Assembly: GCA_019787685.1 (NCBI GenBank)
Contig: JAHNUO010000013.1
Span: 1,054,001 to 1,118,000, forward strand
Reading direction: 5' to 3'
Origin: Chiua virens
Taxonomy: Eukaryota > Basidiomycota > Agaricomycetes > Boletales > Boletaceae
DNA length: 64,000 nt
This document shows, piece after piece, positions 41,501-51,924 of the stretch. Within the stretch, counting starts at the first letter, position 1. Every line of letters begins with the position of its first letter. The position numbers and the translations under genes are program-made. Below the pieces are notes generated by a model. The model was given only the letters and a program-made list of their open reading frames with translations, was not told the DNA's origin and ran no database searches.

Positions 41501-42955
41501 AGCGAGAACATGTTTGGTATGTTCAGTGTGAGTTGCCTTGTCTTTGGAGAAGATGAGGAGATCGTCCATGTAGATGACGAGCCATCCTCCGGCAATCATA
41601 TCGTGGAAGGAGTCGTTCATGAATCGTTGGAACGTTGTGGGAGAATTGGTCAGCCCGAAGAACATGACCGTTGGTTCAAAGAGGCCACAATGAGTGATAA
41701 ATGCAGCTTTCCACTGGTGTCCATCCTTGATACGAACATTGTTGTAACCCCATCAGACATCAAACTTGGTGAATAGTTTGGCATCTTTGAGCTTGTCAAC
41801 AAGGTCAGAGATAAGAGGGAGAGGGTATGCGTCGCAGACAGTATGTTCGTTGACATAGCGGTAGTCTTGGCAAGGATGGAGTTTGCCATCCTTCTTTTTG
41901 ATGAAGAAGAAGGGGGAGGCTTGGGGAGACTTTGAGGGGCAAATCTTGCCATTGGCAAGGTGTTTGTTGATGAAATTGTCAGTGGCCTTGTGCTCGTCTG
42001 AGGACAAGGGGTAGACTTTTCCGACTTTTGGCTGGAAGGTATCTTTCAGATGAATTTCATGGTTGCAAGACCTTGAGGGAGGCATCTGATTGAAGGGTTC
42101 CTTCACAAATACGGATTTGAATTCCAAATATTCCGAAGGGAGGGTGACTTTGGGTTTCTTTGCTGCGGCTGCAAGGGCAGTAGCATTGGTGAGCTTCTTG
42201 GGTTGAGTAGTCCAAATGAAGCATTGTCCCGCATGCATGATGTGGTTAACAGAGTGTTGCATGGATTGGGTCGTAAAACAGTGCCCAGTTTCGGTGCTGA
42301 GGTAGTCATAGAGTTTGCCATCCCAGATAGGATCGACATCAAGGTGATGGACTGGTTTGATCGGGGGAGGGTGAGCGAGTCTGGCGGAGTGTTTGGGTTC
42401 ATCGGTGGTGATGGGAGGAAGGTTGGGTTTGGGAGTGGACATGGTGATGGTTTTGGCAACCCAATCAATGATCAGATTGGTCGCTTTAAGCCAGGGGAGT
42501 CTGAGGATAACGTTTTCAGAACCACAATGGATGATGTGGAACTTGATTCATTGGAGAACTCTGCCCAGAGCGATTCGAAGGGTGGTGGTGAATTTGATAT
42601 CACCATTCTTGTTCGCGGTAGAATCGACGTTCCTGACCAGGATTGGTTTCGAAAGGCAATCTTTCGGGAACTTGTGTTTCTGGACAAAGTGCCAGTCAAT
42701 GCAGTTTATTCCGGCACCAGAGTCAATGAGGGCGTGGGTGTCAATGTCTTGAGAAGTAGGAGTAACATTCAATCTAACAGGGATTTGCATAGATTGGGAC
42801 GAAAGCTCAGCGGACTTTCTTGGAAGAGGATGCAGGTTGGGTTTTAGTCGAGAATGCTGTGCATGCAGACATTTGGTGTCCAGGTTTGTGGCAGTGGAAA
42901 CAGAGTTTTTGTTCAAAGCATCGCTTTCGCTCTGCCTCGGTAAGCTTAGGAACAT
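38521..42955 (-). pseudogene. Gypsy Pol relic of the decayed element
   Basis: Collinear with the intact Pol: protease (HALIDSGAGINCIDWHFVQK) from 42800, RT YMDD near 41570, RNase H, integrase (HHDSHSARHPGFLKTCQLVA; ILVRN upstream), chromodomain (LIRWKGYSTSNDSWEPESNL) near 39300, and the first 180 residues of the C-terminal extension (FENEIIHSMPVFTPTVSIPH; ILDPMMAFPIEHHLDLNSPL) to 38521. Breaks include stops near 39700 and 40898 and a small duplication near 41275 (agtcaaatagtc). Confidence 0.9.
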
Positions 42956-43900
42956 AGATGGCGTCTATGTCCATAGCATCAGGGTCTCGCTCCTTCTTGC
43001 GAGAGGGGTTATCATGGAAGACGACAGCAGCGGCAGGTTTCTTGTTTCAGCAGGCGATCTCGTCAGCGCATTCCCATTGGGTTTTGAACTGGATGGCTTG
43101 GGTATACCACTTGTCGATTGTGGTAGGGACCGTATCCATTCCTTGGATGCATCACATGAGGGATGGTGGCAGGCTGGCCATGAAGAAGTTGATAAGGACG
43201 GAGTCAGAGCCGGTTAGACCGGCGGTGACAGCCTTGTTGCAGAAGGAGGAGATATATGAGGGAACATCTTCATTCTTGGTGGAACGGGTGGTAGAAAGCC
43301 AGGCGATGGCATCACCTTTGGTGTCATGGTGTTCGAAGTCCTTTCGGAACTCCATTTGCCAGTCGGCCCAGGTGCCAAAGGATCTGGCGGTAATGGATCT
43401 AGTGCGGAAGGTGTCGGGCTAAGTGAGAGCAGATCCTTTGGTCATGAACGAGAGGGCAAAGGCCACTTGTTTGTTTTCTGTGTTGTAAACATCTTCATTG
43501 ACGAAGAGGTAGGTGGTGACGTCGTTGAGCCAGGGTATGGTGCGATCATAGGAGCCGTTGAAGGCTGAGGGTTTTCCGAGACGGAGTTCAACTGCCTTGT
43601 TAGACATATTGCTAGTGGTCAAGGTAGTGGATGGTGGTGGTCCTGACAGTATGACAATGGATGGGTTCAGGTTCCGGATAGATGGTGGTCCAGGATTAAT
43701 CCTCGTGGGGTTGTTGGGGACACGAAGGAGGCAAGGGCTGGGAGGTCAAGTGATTGGTGAAGACAGTCAGCTAGTCACTGTGTTTCGTCCTCCAAGTCGA
43801 GGTGTTTGACATTAATGTCAAAGTTTGCTTCCTGGGGTTCAAAAAGTGGGGTCGAGGGTTCAGGGTTTTCATTAGATAAATCAGACAATGGTGTGTTAGA
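42840..43900 (-). pseudogene. Gypsy Gag relic of the decayed element
   Basis: Gag core (WLNDVTTYLFVNEDVYNTEN; MEFRKDFEHHDTKGDAIAWL) and a zinc knuckle CFHCHKPGHQMSAC at about 42875-42915. Stops near 43050, 43155 and 43420. The end of gag with the slippery site is deleted. Confidence 0.85.
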
Positions 43901-44008
43901 CATCTGAAGGCTCCAACTGGGGTTTAAGAGTGGACGGGTGAGAGGTCATCCTGCAATGGTGGGCAGCTAGCTGCATGAAGGCAGGCTGTAAGGATAGTCT
44001 TGATCTTA

Positions 44009-44723
44009 TGTTACAGTAGTTCTGGGTAGGACCTAATGTAGCCGCAAAAGTGCCAAGTACCAAGTGGCTATGATAACTCAAACAACCACCACTTGATATG
44101 TGGTGCACTGAAGAGTTGAATGAGGGTTTCTGGTCAGCTGATTGCTACCAGAGAGACAAGTGAAAACTCAGGCATTGCTGAGAGTTGTCTGGTTGGGAAT
44201 CTATACCCAAGGGACTATCAAGGGTCGAGGGTTGACTACAATGAGTCTGAGTGTTCAAGTAGGACTAGGAGTAGTCCGGTCAAGTGGTCACAGGTGCTGT
44301 GGCAAGTGGAGCAGAGATACTCAGCTAGATTGTGGAGATCAAGACTAGAGTACAAGAGTATCGCTGCAAGGTATTTATACAACAAGAAATGTGCATGGAC
44401 CAAGGGACTAAAAGGGGTGGCCAAGAAGAGTGGAAGGGATAAAGGCCAAAAGGGGAAATCGTACAATGTGAAGGCAACAGACAATGACGAAAATGAAATG
44501 AGTAAGAGTGATGCCATTAGATAATGACAAGAGTAGAAAGGAGTAAGCATGCAGGTGATGCCACTGCTGGTTACATAAAGGTAAAGTGAAACGAGTACAG
44601 ATGAACATACGAGGATACCTTGGTATCGAGTAAAGAGAAGTAGTACAGATGAACGTACAAGGATACCTTGGTATCGAGTAAAGAGAAGTAGTACAGGTTG
44701 AACGAAAGAAAGAAATTGTAACA
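44009..44723 (-). repeat. 5' LTR of the decayed Gypsy element (715 bp)
   Basis: TGTTACAGTAGTTCTGGG ... AAATTGTAACA, TSD accat after it. It has a 48-bp tandem duplication (44595-44642 and 44643-44690, two mismatches) that is single in the left LTR. Confidence 0.93.
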
Positions 44724-45400
44724 ACCATCTCTGGAAGATGTTAAAATGTTGAAATGTTGTGTGAATAGGGGGGAAATCACTTACTACTGAGTTGGGATGA
44801 ACCCAACAGGGACAGCATAGAAGATACAGTCCCACCATGCATCCCCTTGACGTGCTTGGTGAAGTTCTTCCTGGTTGAGTAGCAACTCTTGCACTGATCG
44901 ATGAGGCAACACAGGGTACTGTCCTGCTGTTCAACCACATATTCTCTGCCATTGATGGTAATCAGAGGAATATGGGAGTGCTGACTGTAACAATGTCTTT
45001 AAAGCACTGGGAGTGTGGAACTTGAGAGGGCAAACAGGACAGGAAAGCATGGCGGGATGAGAAGTAAGTCGATCTTTGAGGTTCTGGGAGGAGCAGGTTC
45101 TGGGAGAAGCATCAGTGGGGTCAATGTGTGATTGTGACCATCTGCATTTTAATGGTCAGACACCCATTCACATCCCGAGATTACATACCAGAATAGGACT
45201 GCCATAACCTAAGGCAAGAATGAACTGTCCAATAACAGTTAGTTGAGGCTTACTGCCAGAATCAGCCATGCCTGATGTTGTTAGACAGGAGACCAAGGAA
45301 GGGATAGTTCTAAACATGATTAAAGTCCACCTTGAAGCAATGGTAACAAGATCACAATCCAGGGTCATGTGGCAGCAAAGTGAGCTTCAGGTCTGAAATG
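44724..45400 (-). pseudogene. OrsD/DUF3505-like zinc-finger protein relic, 5' part
   Basis: The minus strand reads HPAMLSCPVCPLKFHTPSAL (C2H2-like finger, about 45060-45000) and ITINGREYVVEQQDSTLCCL, then CKSCYSTRKNFTKHVKGMHG (second finger, about 44850). Frame shifts between the two. The sequence then reaches the accat insertion site. Position and strand fit the parts at 36456-37343 and 27370-28644. Confidence 0.5.
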
Positions 45401-46000
45401 AGGATGAGAAAAACAGCCAGTAGCCTACCACTTAGTGATGGCATTCTCCCTGCTTTCATGTGTTCTCACTTAGCTAGCCACAAAACCATCCCCAGTGGAA
45501 CCTGCACCCGAGAACCTTGCCTTCCAATGAGATGCTAAACCCCCTCAAAGCCCTCACCTGTGTGGGTTATAAATTAGGGTACAACTGAATTCAGCAGTGA
45601 ATGGAATGTTTAAGGACAGATTGTGGCATTGAGGAACAAACCTTGATAGGGAACACTGAGGGCCTAGGTTTACACAGAGTAACCACCCCATGTTGGGGAG
45701 TCATTAATGTTTGACAATATAATAATGTCCGAGTGGGACAGTTGTGCTGGTCATCAGAAATCTGGGTCTGAGTCATGTTTCCCACACAAGCAATGATTTT
45801 TGGAAGGAGATTGGCCCAGGACAAGTCGATTAAGCAGCATGTTAGATTGCAATGACAGCTTAGTGACTGCAACACACCAACAGAGCAGATCTTGAGTCAC
45901 AGACCATTCAATGATTGTCAATCAAATGGCATTCTTGTCTTTGTTGATATTCATTGTGTACTTGTACAGTCTTAAAGAATTCCTCATTCCACAGATTTAT
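45401..46000. other. No gene recognised
   Basis: Only short frames on both strands, none with motifs I know. May hold the start of the OrsD-like relic. Confidence 0.4.
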
Positions 46001-46300
46001 TGTAATCTCCATTCCACTCCGAGTATATAAACTGTAGTACCCTGACTGTGTACCCTTAGTCTGAATATTAGTTTATTTGTACGACTCACTCCAAACACTC
46101 CATAAGACCTTGATGGTCTCTACTCTGCTCGACTCCACTTTATGTGTTGAGTCTTATATCTACCTCCATTCTCTGCACATCTGAAATATAGGGACAGACT
46201 GTGACAAGGGCACACCACATATGGTGAAGCCAAGTCCCATCTGATGCTACAACTCCAGAGATCCAGAGTTGGCTACCTCCGAGTTGCACAGTCTCTAACA
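46001..46300. repeat. LTR fragment, same family as 24347-24879
   Basis: About 300 bp match the last 300 bp of that solo LTR (gtatataaactgtagtaccc, ... cagagttggctacctcc ... tctctaaca). The 5' part is missing. Confidence 0.88.
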
Positions 46301-46577
46301 GCAGCAGAACAAGTTTGGAAGAAATATATGGGGAAGAAGGTACATTTTTGCTCACTATACTACACTGGCATAGAACAATCCTGTAAAATGATCTCTGATT
46401 TACTGTAGTCCAATGCAGCAATATGGCATTTTTAAAAAAAAGGCTTTCCTCTCCTCTGTGAGATGGAAAAGATCTATCCAGATGCAGGAGCCACAGGAGA
46501 TCATGTATTTTACCCAGGTTGTGCCAGACAACAACCTCCAAGCCTGAGTGGAGGCAACCTTGGTGCCCAGCAGCACA
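46301..46577. other. No gene recognised
   Basis: Short unique stretch between two LTR fragments. Confidence 0.4.
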
Positions 46578-46775
46578 TATAGATTCCCAACTGGACAACT
46601 CTCAGCAATGCCTGAGTTTTCACTCGTCTCACTGGTAGCAATCCACTGACCAGTACCCCTCGTTCAAACTCTTCAGCACACCACGTATCAAGTGGTGGTT
46701 GTTTGAGTTATCGCAGCCACTTGGTACTTAGTGCTTTTGTGGCTATGCTAGGGCCTACCTGGCACTATCATAACA
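46578..46775 (+). repeat. LTR fragment of the young Gypsy family, opposite orientation
   Basis: The reverse complement of 46578-46775 matches the first 200 bp of the 28645 LTR as written on the plus strand (tgttatgatagtgccaggta ... ttgggaatctata). So it is the 3' end of an LTR lying on the plus strand. Confidence 0.88.
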
Positions 46776-46923
46776 ACATCTATGTAGTATATAAACCCCA
46801 TGAATTGAAGCCAGAGGACTCTAACAAAGTTCTCTTGGAGTTTTTGCCTCTTTGATTGGACTGAATCACCTCTTTGTTCAACCACTACACTTCACAGTCT
46901 AGTCCTTGTTCTAGGTTGTTTCA
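46776..46923 (+). repeat. LTR fragment of the 3357-3801 family
   Basis: Matches 3658-3801 (atgtagtatataaaccccat ... ctaggttgtttca). It directly abuts the previous fragment without a spacer. Confidence 0.85.
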
Positions 46924-47418
46924 ACAACAGATAGTAGATTAATAATACATGATAGTTCAAGCACTCAAGCACTCAAATTCAAACCTCAATCAGTGCTAGA
47001 CCAAATTAGTGTAGGGAATAGGCAGACTAAGGCAGTACCATATGTACATATGGGTAACTTGTGTGGGGTTCTTTTTTACATGCCACTTTGATGTGTTACC
47101 ACACTATGCATGTCCACTCAGCACAACCAGCCACCCCAATCACATTGCCATGTACCTGGGAGGCTCTCTCATTATCCTTTACCATTCCCCATATCATCTG
47201 AATGACTGCACCAAAACACATTAGTGTGACAACACAAATTGGCCAAGTGCTTGAACTGCAGCAAGCAAGACATGTTGAGAGCAATTGGAGTGATCAGGAG
47301 CACTAAAATGTTGGTGACAGTGCATGTGGTTGTTGGTCTTGTCAAGACTCAGAGAAAGTGGGAAGTCATGACTAACTAAAGGAAGATGTACTGGTAATGT
47401 TTGGGAAAGAGATGATGG
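46924..47418. other. No gene recognised
   Basis: Contains gtgtagggaataggcagac near 47010, which resembles the first bases of the insert at 38107, but the match stops after about 15 bases. Confidence 0.4.
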
Positions 47419-48048
47419 TGTAACAACCTAGAACAAACGTAGACTATGAGTTACTTGCGAGTGGTTGTAGTGGTCAGTGTAAGGCGTAGAATGCAAGTGA
47501 GTCTGACGAGTGAGGCGAGAACTACAGAGGAGATCCGTCTATGAGAGACAATGGAGGAAAACCAAAGGTGAACTTTGTTAGAGTTCCCTGGTGCTGCATT
47601 CAAGTCTTTATATACTAAAAGTACAATCGGAGTATGAATACATAGATAAGTATAAGTGTCCTGATTGGTAGATAAGGTGAGATAACATGAGGTATGTGCA
47701 TGTATGTGAGTCATAGGTAAAGACATGAGGAAACAATGCTGTAACAATGCGGTATAAGCATGTTATGAGATAAGCACTGCTTTAATAATAGATATGAATC
47801 ATAGGGAATCATAGATAAGAGATAATGTGTGAATACACGTGTGTTGTGCATGGGTTATGACATCGTGTGAATACACGTGTCTAATAATGAATCATAGTGA
47901 GTCATAATGAATTGGCCAATAGGATAAGGTCCTGAGTATAGCCTTGGCATGAGGCAATATATGCCATAATAGATATTGTGTATCTTGTATAGTGGATGAG
48001 AGCGTTGAGTAGGAAGGTGAAAGAATAATGTGAAACGTGATTGTAACA
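47419..48048 (-). repeat. Solo LTR (630 bp), TSD gatgg
   Basis: Same family as 8232-8872, opposite strand. Plus strand: TGTAACAACCTAG ... GATTGTAACA. TSD gatgg at 47414-47418 and 48049-48053. Confidence 0.93.
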
Positions 48049-48450
48049 GATGGAGGACATACATGGAGAATAACATTGTCTTGCAAGCACCTGTACTCAG
48101 CCTAAGTTAAGTCAGCTATGATAATTAGTTGGAGCAACACTGAAAATCAGTGCTGACCACAGAGCAACTCTAAAAATCAGAGTGAACAAGGCATTGTAGG
48201 ACATGTCACTTAAAAAACAAAACTGTCCAATGAGAGACTGTGCCCCTTATTTTTTAGAAATAAGGGATGGGGTCTCTTATTAAAAGTGTTTTTACTTCCC
48301 TCAATGTATACATATGGTTCTGATGCAATTGAAGGATCACAACTTTATAACACATACAATCCACAAATCAATTGCAAGTTAGCACTACCAAAAACATATT
48401 ACAGGACTACACAAAGAAAAACTTTACCATAGTGAAGGATTTTGCCCTCT
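48049..48450. other. Intergenic stretch with three inverted repeats
   Basis: Stems at 48138-48152 (CACTG/CAGTG), 48167-48183 (ACTCT/AGAGT) and 48229-48281 (AATGAGAGAC with GTCTCTTATT outside, CCCTTATTT/AAATAAGGG inside). It holds the 3' flank of the Argonaute gene. Confidence 0.6.
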
Positions 48451-51400
48451 TTACAAGTAGAACATCGTGTCCCGCAACCTTGGCCCTGACACACCACCAC
48501 CCCACATCCTATCAGCCTTCTCAAACACATTCTCCTCCATCTGATCCTTCTTCCCCTTCCTTCCCTTTTCCTTCCCTTTATCTTGATCCTTGTCCTTGGC
48601 ATCCTTACCTTCAACCCCAGCCTGCAACAACTGGTGCAAATAACATCGTCCCCGCTCGCACGCCACATCGGCCCAGTATGCCGGAGAGACAAGGCTGACA
48701 GCCTTGGTCGCACGTGCAAACATGTAACTCAGGTCATTCGTGACCCGTTGTAACTCGTCCGCCTTGAACCTATTTTCATCGTGCACGACAAAGTAATGTG
48801 TCGGTTTGCTGGTGCCCTTGAGACTAGCGTGTGCTGTGTCACACAAAATACAAGGTCAGCATGGAGAGCAAGACATTGGAGAGGTGACGAACGTTGGAGG
48901 AAAAAGTCAAATTCGTACGCAGGTGTGACACCACGATCGACTACTGTGCCAGGAAGCGGGTTTCCATCATTTGCGGCATCTTCTTGCTTGGTGGAATAGA
49001 AGCGCGTATGGTGCCTTTTGCTACAGACAACGATACTGAGCTTCGGTTTGTAGGGCGCAGTCGCCGAGCCCAAGTGCTTAAAGGCCTCCTGTAATTCTAT
49101 CAATTCGTACTTGCGGACTTGCACGAACTGACTCTGCAGGGGGGAACCATGAACGGCTAGTCACAAGGCGCAGAATGACCTGCACACATACCTCGGAAAC
49201 GCCATCACGATATAGGATAACGCGCTTGGGCAATTTGCCATCATTACGAGCCTGGTACAGTTTGAAGCGACTAATAAACATGTCCCTTAGAACGGTGTCG
49301 CCCTGATCACGCTCGATCTAGGCCGGGCCGGGTAAGGTGATGACTTGAGGCGAAAGAGATCAAATACCTCTACTTTACTTTCGCGCATGGCAAGCGCCGC
49401 AGGATACTGTGCAAAGTGTTCATCAACGCTTGCGGTGACCGCCACAATGGAAGCTGTATCATGTCTTCGTCAGAGAGTCGTTCGTATGGGTAGGCGTAAA
49501 AGTTGCTCACGTGTTCCCTCCGCAGAGGGCCCTTTTGCAGGATGCGTCACATCCATACCCATAACCATCGTAGACGCAGTCTTGAGCCACGCGCCACCCC
49601 TAGCATCCAGTTTGTGGTTAATACCACCCTAGCTTCATGTTGACCTTCAAGGCCACGTTCGCGTAGTATTGTACGCGCCCCTTGTCCCTCTTAACCTTTG
49701 AAGACTGCATACAGACAGTGGCGACGTCGAGATCGATGTCACAAAGCCTCTTGATGCCGTTGTAAATCCCCTTGTCTTCGTTGGACAACATGATGAGAAT
49801 GAGCTCCGGGGCGGCTCGCGCCACGAGACCCTTCAGGGCTTGTTCTATGGCAACGATCGCATCATCCCGAAAGCGATCTCTACTCTGGCGTAGGCGTACT
49901 ACTGCATAGGCTTGCTCCTTGAGCGGCTGGACATGCATACCACTCTTGTTGCACATGTCACGGAAGCCGCTGGTAATGTCGCGTAGGACCGGATCATTGG
50001 TGTCTCTGAAATCGTCTCGCCCACCGTCCTGAATGACAAGCACGGCCCACTTGTCCAGCCGTGCACCGACAACAAATTTCACCCCGCGGAGATTCCATGA
50101 TGCACGGTTATCGATGGGCACAGTCGCACCCGATGAATATGATAACCCTGGTTTGTCGAGGACACGGCCTGGCACGACAGCCATCTCCGTGCCGACACTA
50201 ATCCCAAACGAATCCAACAATGGGTTCGAATCCCGAAAACCGAGTGACTTCAGACCCCGGTTGACGATTTCGTTCGCGTTCTCTTTGGGACGCTTGCAAG
50301 CCACATCAAGCATGTTCGAGGCATGCTTCCCATCCGTAAGCTCTCCCTTGAAACCTTGGTCTGAGAGGATGTCGCAAACTTCCTGGGGATAGAAGTTGCC
50401 ATCGGCACTCTCGAGGAGTGGAAGGCCGGGGTGGCGTAACGAAATACTATATTCTGTCGAAATAAGGTGAGCGAAAGGACTCAAGTCGAGGAAAACATCA
50501 TCCTCACTGCGTTCGTAGTACTCCTTGACGGTGATCAATCCAAACTCCTTGTGCTTGAATTTATGCTCGTTCGAATTCCGCTTGCAGACTCCCTTTATCA
50601 TCACCATGCGATTGCCGGGCTTGGTCGTCACACGGACTTGTCTCCCGAAAGCTGTATTTCCACCATCCTTGCCGGTGAATCCGCGGTATTGGTCCATGGC
50701 ATCCACAAAGTTTTGTGGTTTGTAAAATGCCGCATGGCATGTGTTGACATTGACCATGAGCTGTCGATGCGCAGGGCGGACAGAGAGGTAGAACCCCTCC
50801 CGCACTTCAAGCCCTCCCCCGATATCCTTGGGCTCTGGGTTGTCGAAGAAAAGGCGCTGGTCAGGGTTCTTCTTCTGGTCGTCATTGCGGCCGATCTTGA
50901 TGCCCGTATGAGAAGGGTGTGCTGTGAGGACAAGGTTCAGCGCAGATAGAACCTTGGCAAGTGCTTGGGAGTCGACGGGCACTCCTGCGAGACATCTACG
51001 CGAATGCACGATCAGAACGACTCAGAATGGCTGGAAAGTGACCCACTGTCTCAAAAGCTGCGGATCGACTTCTTCTTCATAGGTAAGAGTGAGTGCGTAT
51101 TCGGACCCTCCTTCGGCAGGCGGACCGTCCTCATCCTCGTCGTAATACATGCCGCGAATTATGAGAGGTTGCGGGAGCTGGATAGATGCCACGAGCTTCT
51201 CTGCGCTGTCATGCGCTACACGATCGTTCATTCTAGCTTGTTGCCACTCCTCCGTCTTTTCTGCGAGCTGAAACACACGGTGCTTAACGCGACGTGTGAG
51301 CTTTCGATCGCCGGGAAGGGTAATTGCGACGCCATATCGGTATATTCTTCCCCGGACATTTACGGGGAAGAAATTGGCACGAAGTGGGATCGCCCTCCCT

Positions 51401-51754
51401 TGCGTCCCAAAGTCGGGCCGCAGGGGGAGACCGTTCGCTCCGGTACCGCCCGATCTGCTATCGGTCGACAACTTGGCGACGACAGCCTTGTCGGAGTCAT
51501 CTCTGATACGGGCATCAACCCTACCTGGTTGATCCTGCAGAAAGATGCTGTATTGCAACGAAGAGGAAGAGCGCGTCAATGAGGAGATGCGAGCCAAAGA
51601 AATGGACTGACACTCCGCCAGGCCGTTCTTGTCTGCCTTCTATCCTACTGTTGCCTTCACGGACACTTTGCGCTGTAAATCGCCCTGACACTGGTCAGAC
51701 CTTCGTGGTGATGCCCTCTTGAGTACATACCTCTGGGCCTGTTTCCAACACCAT
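48451..51754 (-). CDS. Argonaute (RNA silencing slicer), one frameshift in PIWI
   Basis: N domain starts at GLPLRPDFGTQGRAIPLRAN (about 51430). Linker 1 has VLSALNLVLTAHPSHTG (about 50930). PAZ ends in CDILSDQGFKGELTDGKHAS (about 50330). MID and PIWI follow, with MVMGMDVTHPAKGPSAEGT (first catalytic Asp), SVDEHFAQYPAALAMRESK (Glu region), RVILYRDGVSE (second Asp) and AVSLVSPAYWADVACERG (fourth residue Asp, so a D-E-D-D set). The end has a Lys/Asp/Gly-rich loop and DTMFYL. Introns fit GT-AG: 50996-51046 (51 nt, removes an in-frame TGA), about 49461-49517, 49321-49367, 49135-49192 and about 48840-48900. At 49627-49629 one extra G (GGG) shifts the frame within KLGGINHKLD. The 5' end is unsure; ATG at 51754 (MVLETGPE, donor GTATGT at 51730) joining at 51540 is the best candidate. 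Confidence 0.88.
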
Positions 51755-51924
51755 GTGAGGTAGATTGGCCTTGTGCGTGGCGTTGGTGTTGCCAGCGGGA
51801 ATTGGTGCTATCCATGGTGTTGTAAAGAAAGATGACTCGTTTACTCCTATGATTGACTCTATATAAGTTGCTGCGCATCGTGAGAACGTCTCCGGGGGCT
51901 CGCTTCCATCTCATTGCCGTGAAC

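Larger units (their letters stand above)
37344..44723 (-). mobile_element. Decayed Ty3/Gypsy element, TSD accat
   Basis: TSD accat at 37339-37343 and 44724-44728; LTRs of 706 and 715 bp; same family as the 28.6-36.5 kb element. Compared with it, many CpG sites read TpG or CpA, gag and pol are broken, the gag-pol joint with the frameshift site is deleted (near 42840), and the last part of pol is replaced by foreign sequence (38107-38482). Confidence 0.95.

Noticed and set aside
47005..47030. Another copy of the 38107 insert (gtgtagggaataggcagac)
   Set aside because: Similarity ends after about 15 bases and no end or TSD can be found.
49590..49622. A short intron in Argonaute in place of the frameshift (gtggtatt ... 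gctag)
   Set aside because: It would be only 28 nt and would remove the conserved residues GGINHKLDARGG.
50223..50233. ggttcgaatcc, a perfect tRNA B-box
   Set aside because: It lies inside the Argonaute frame (codons for FRDSN), and no A-box or cloverleaf could be formed around it.
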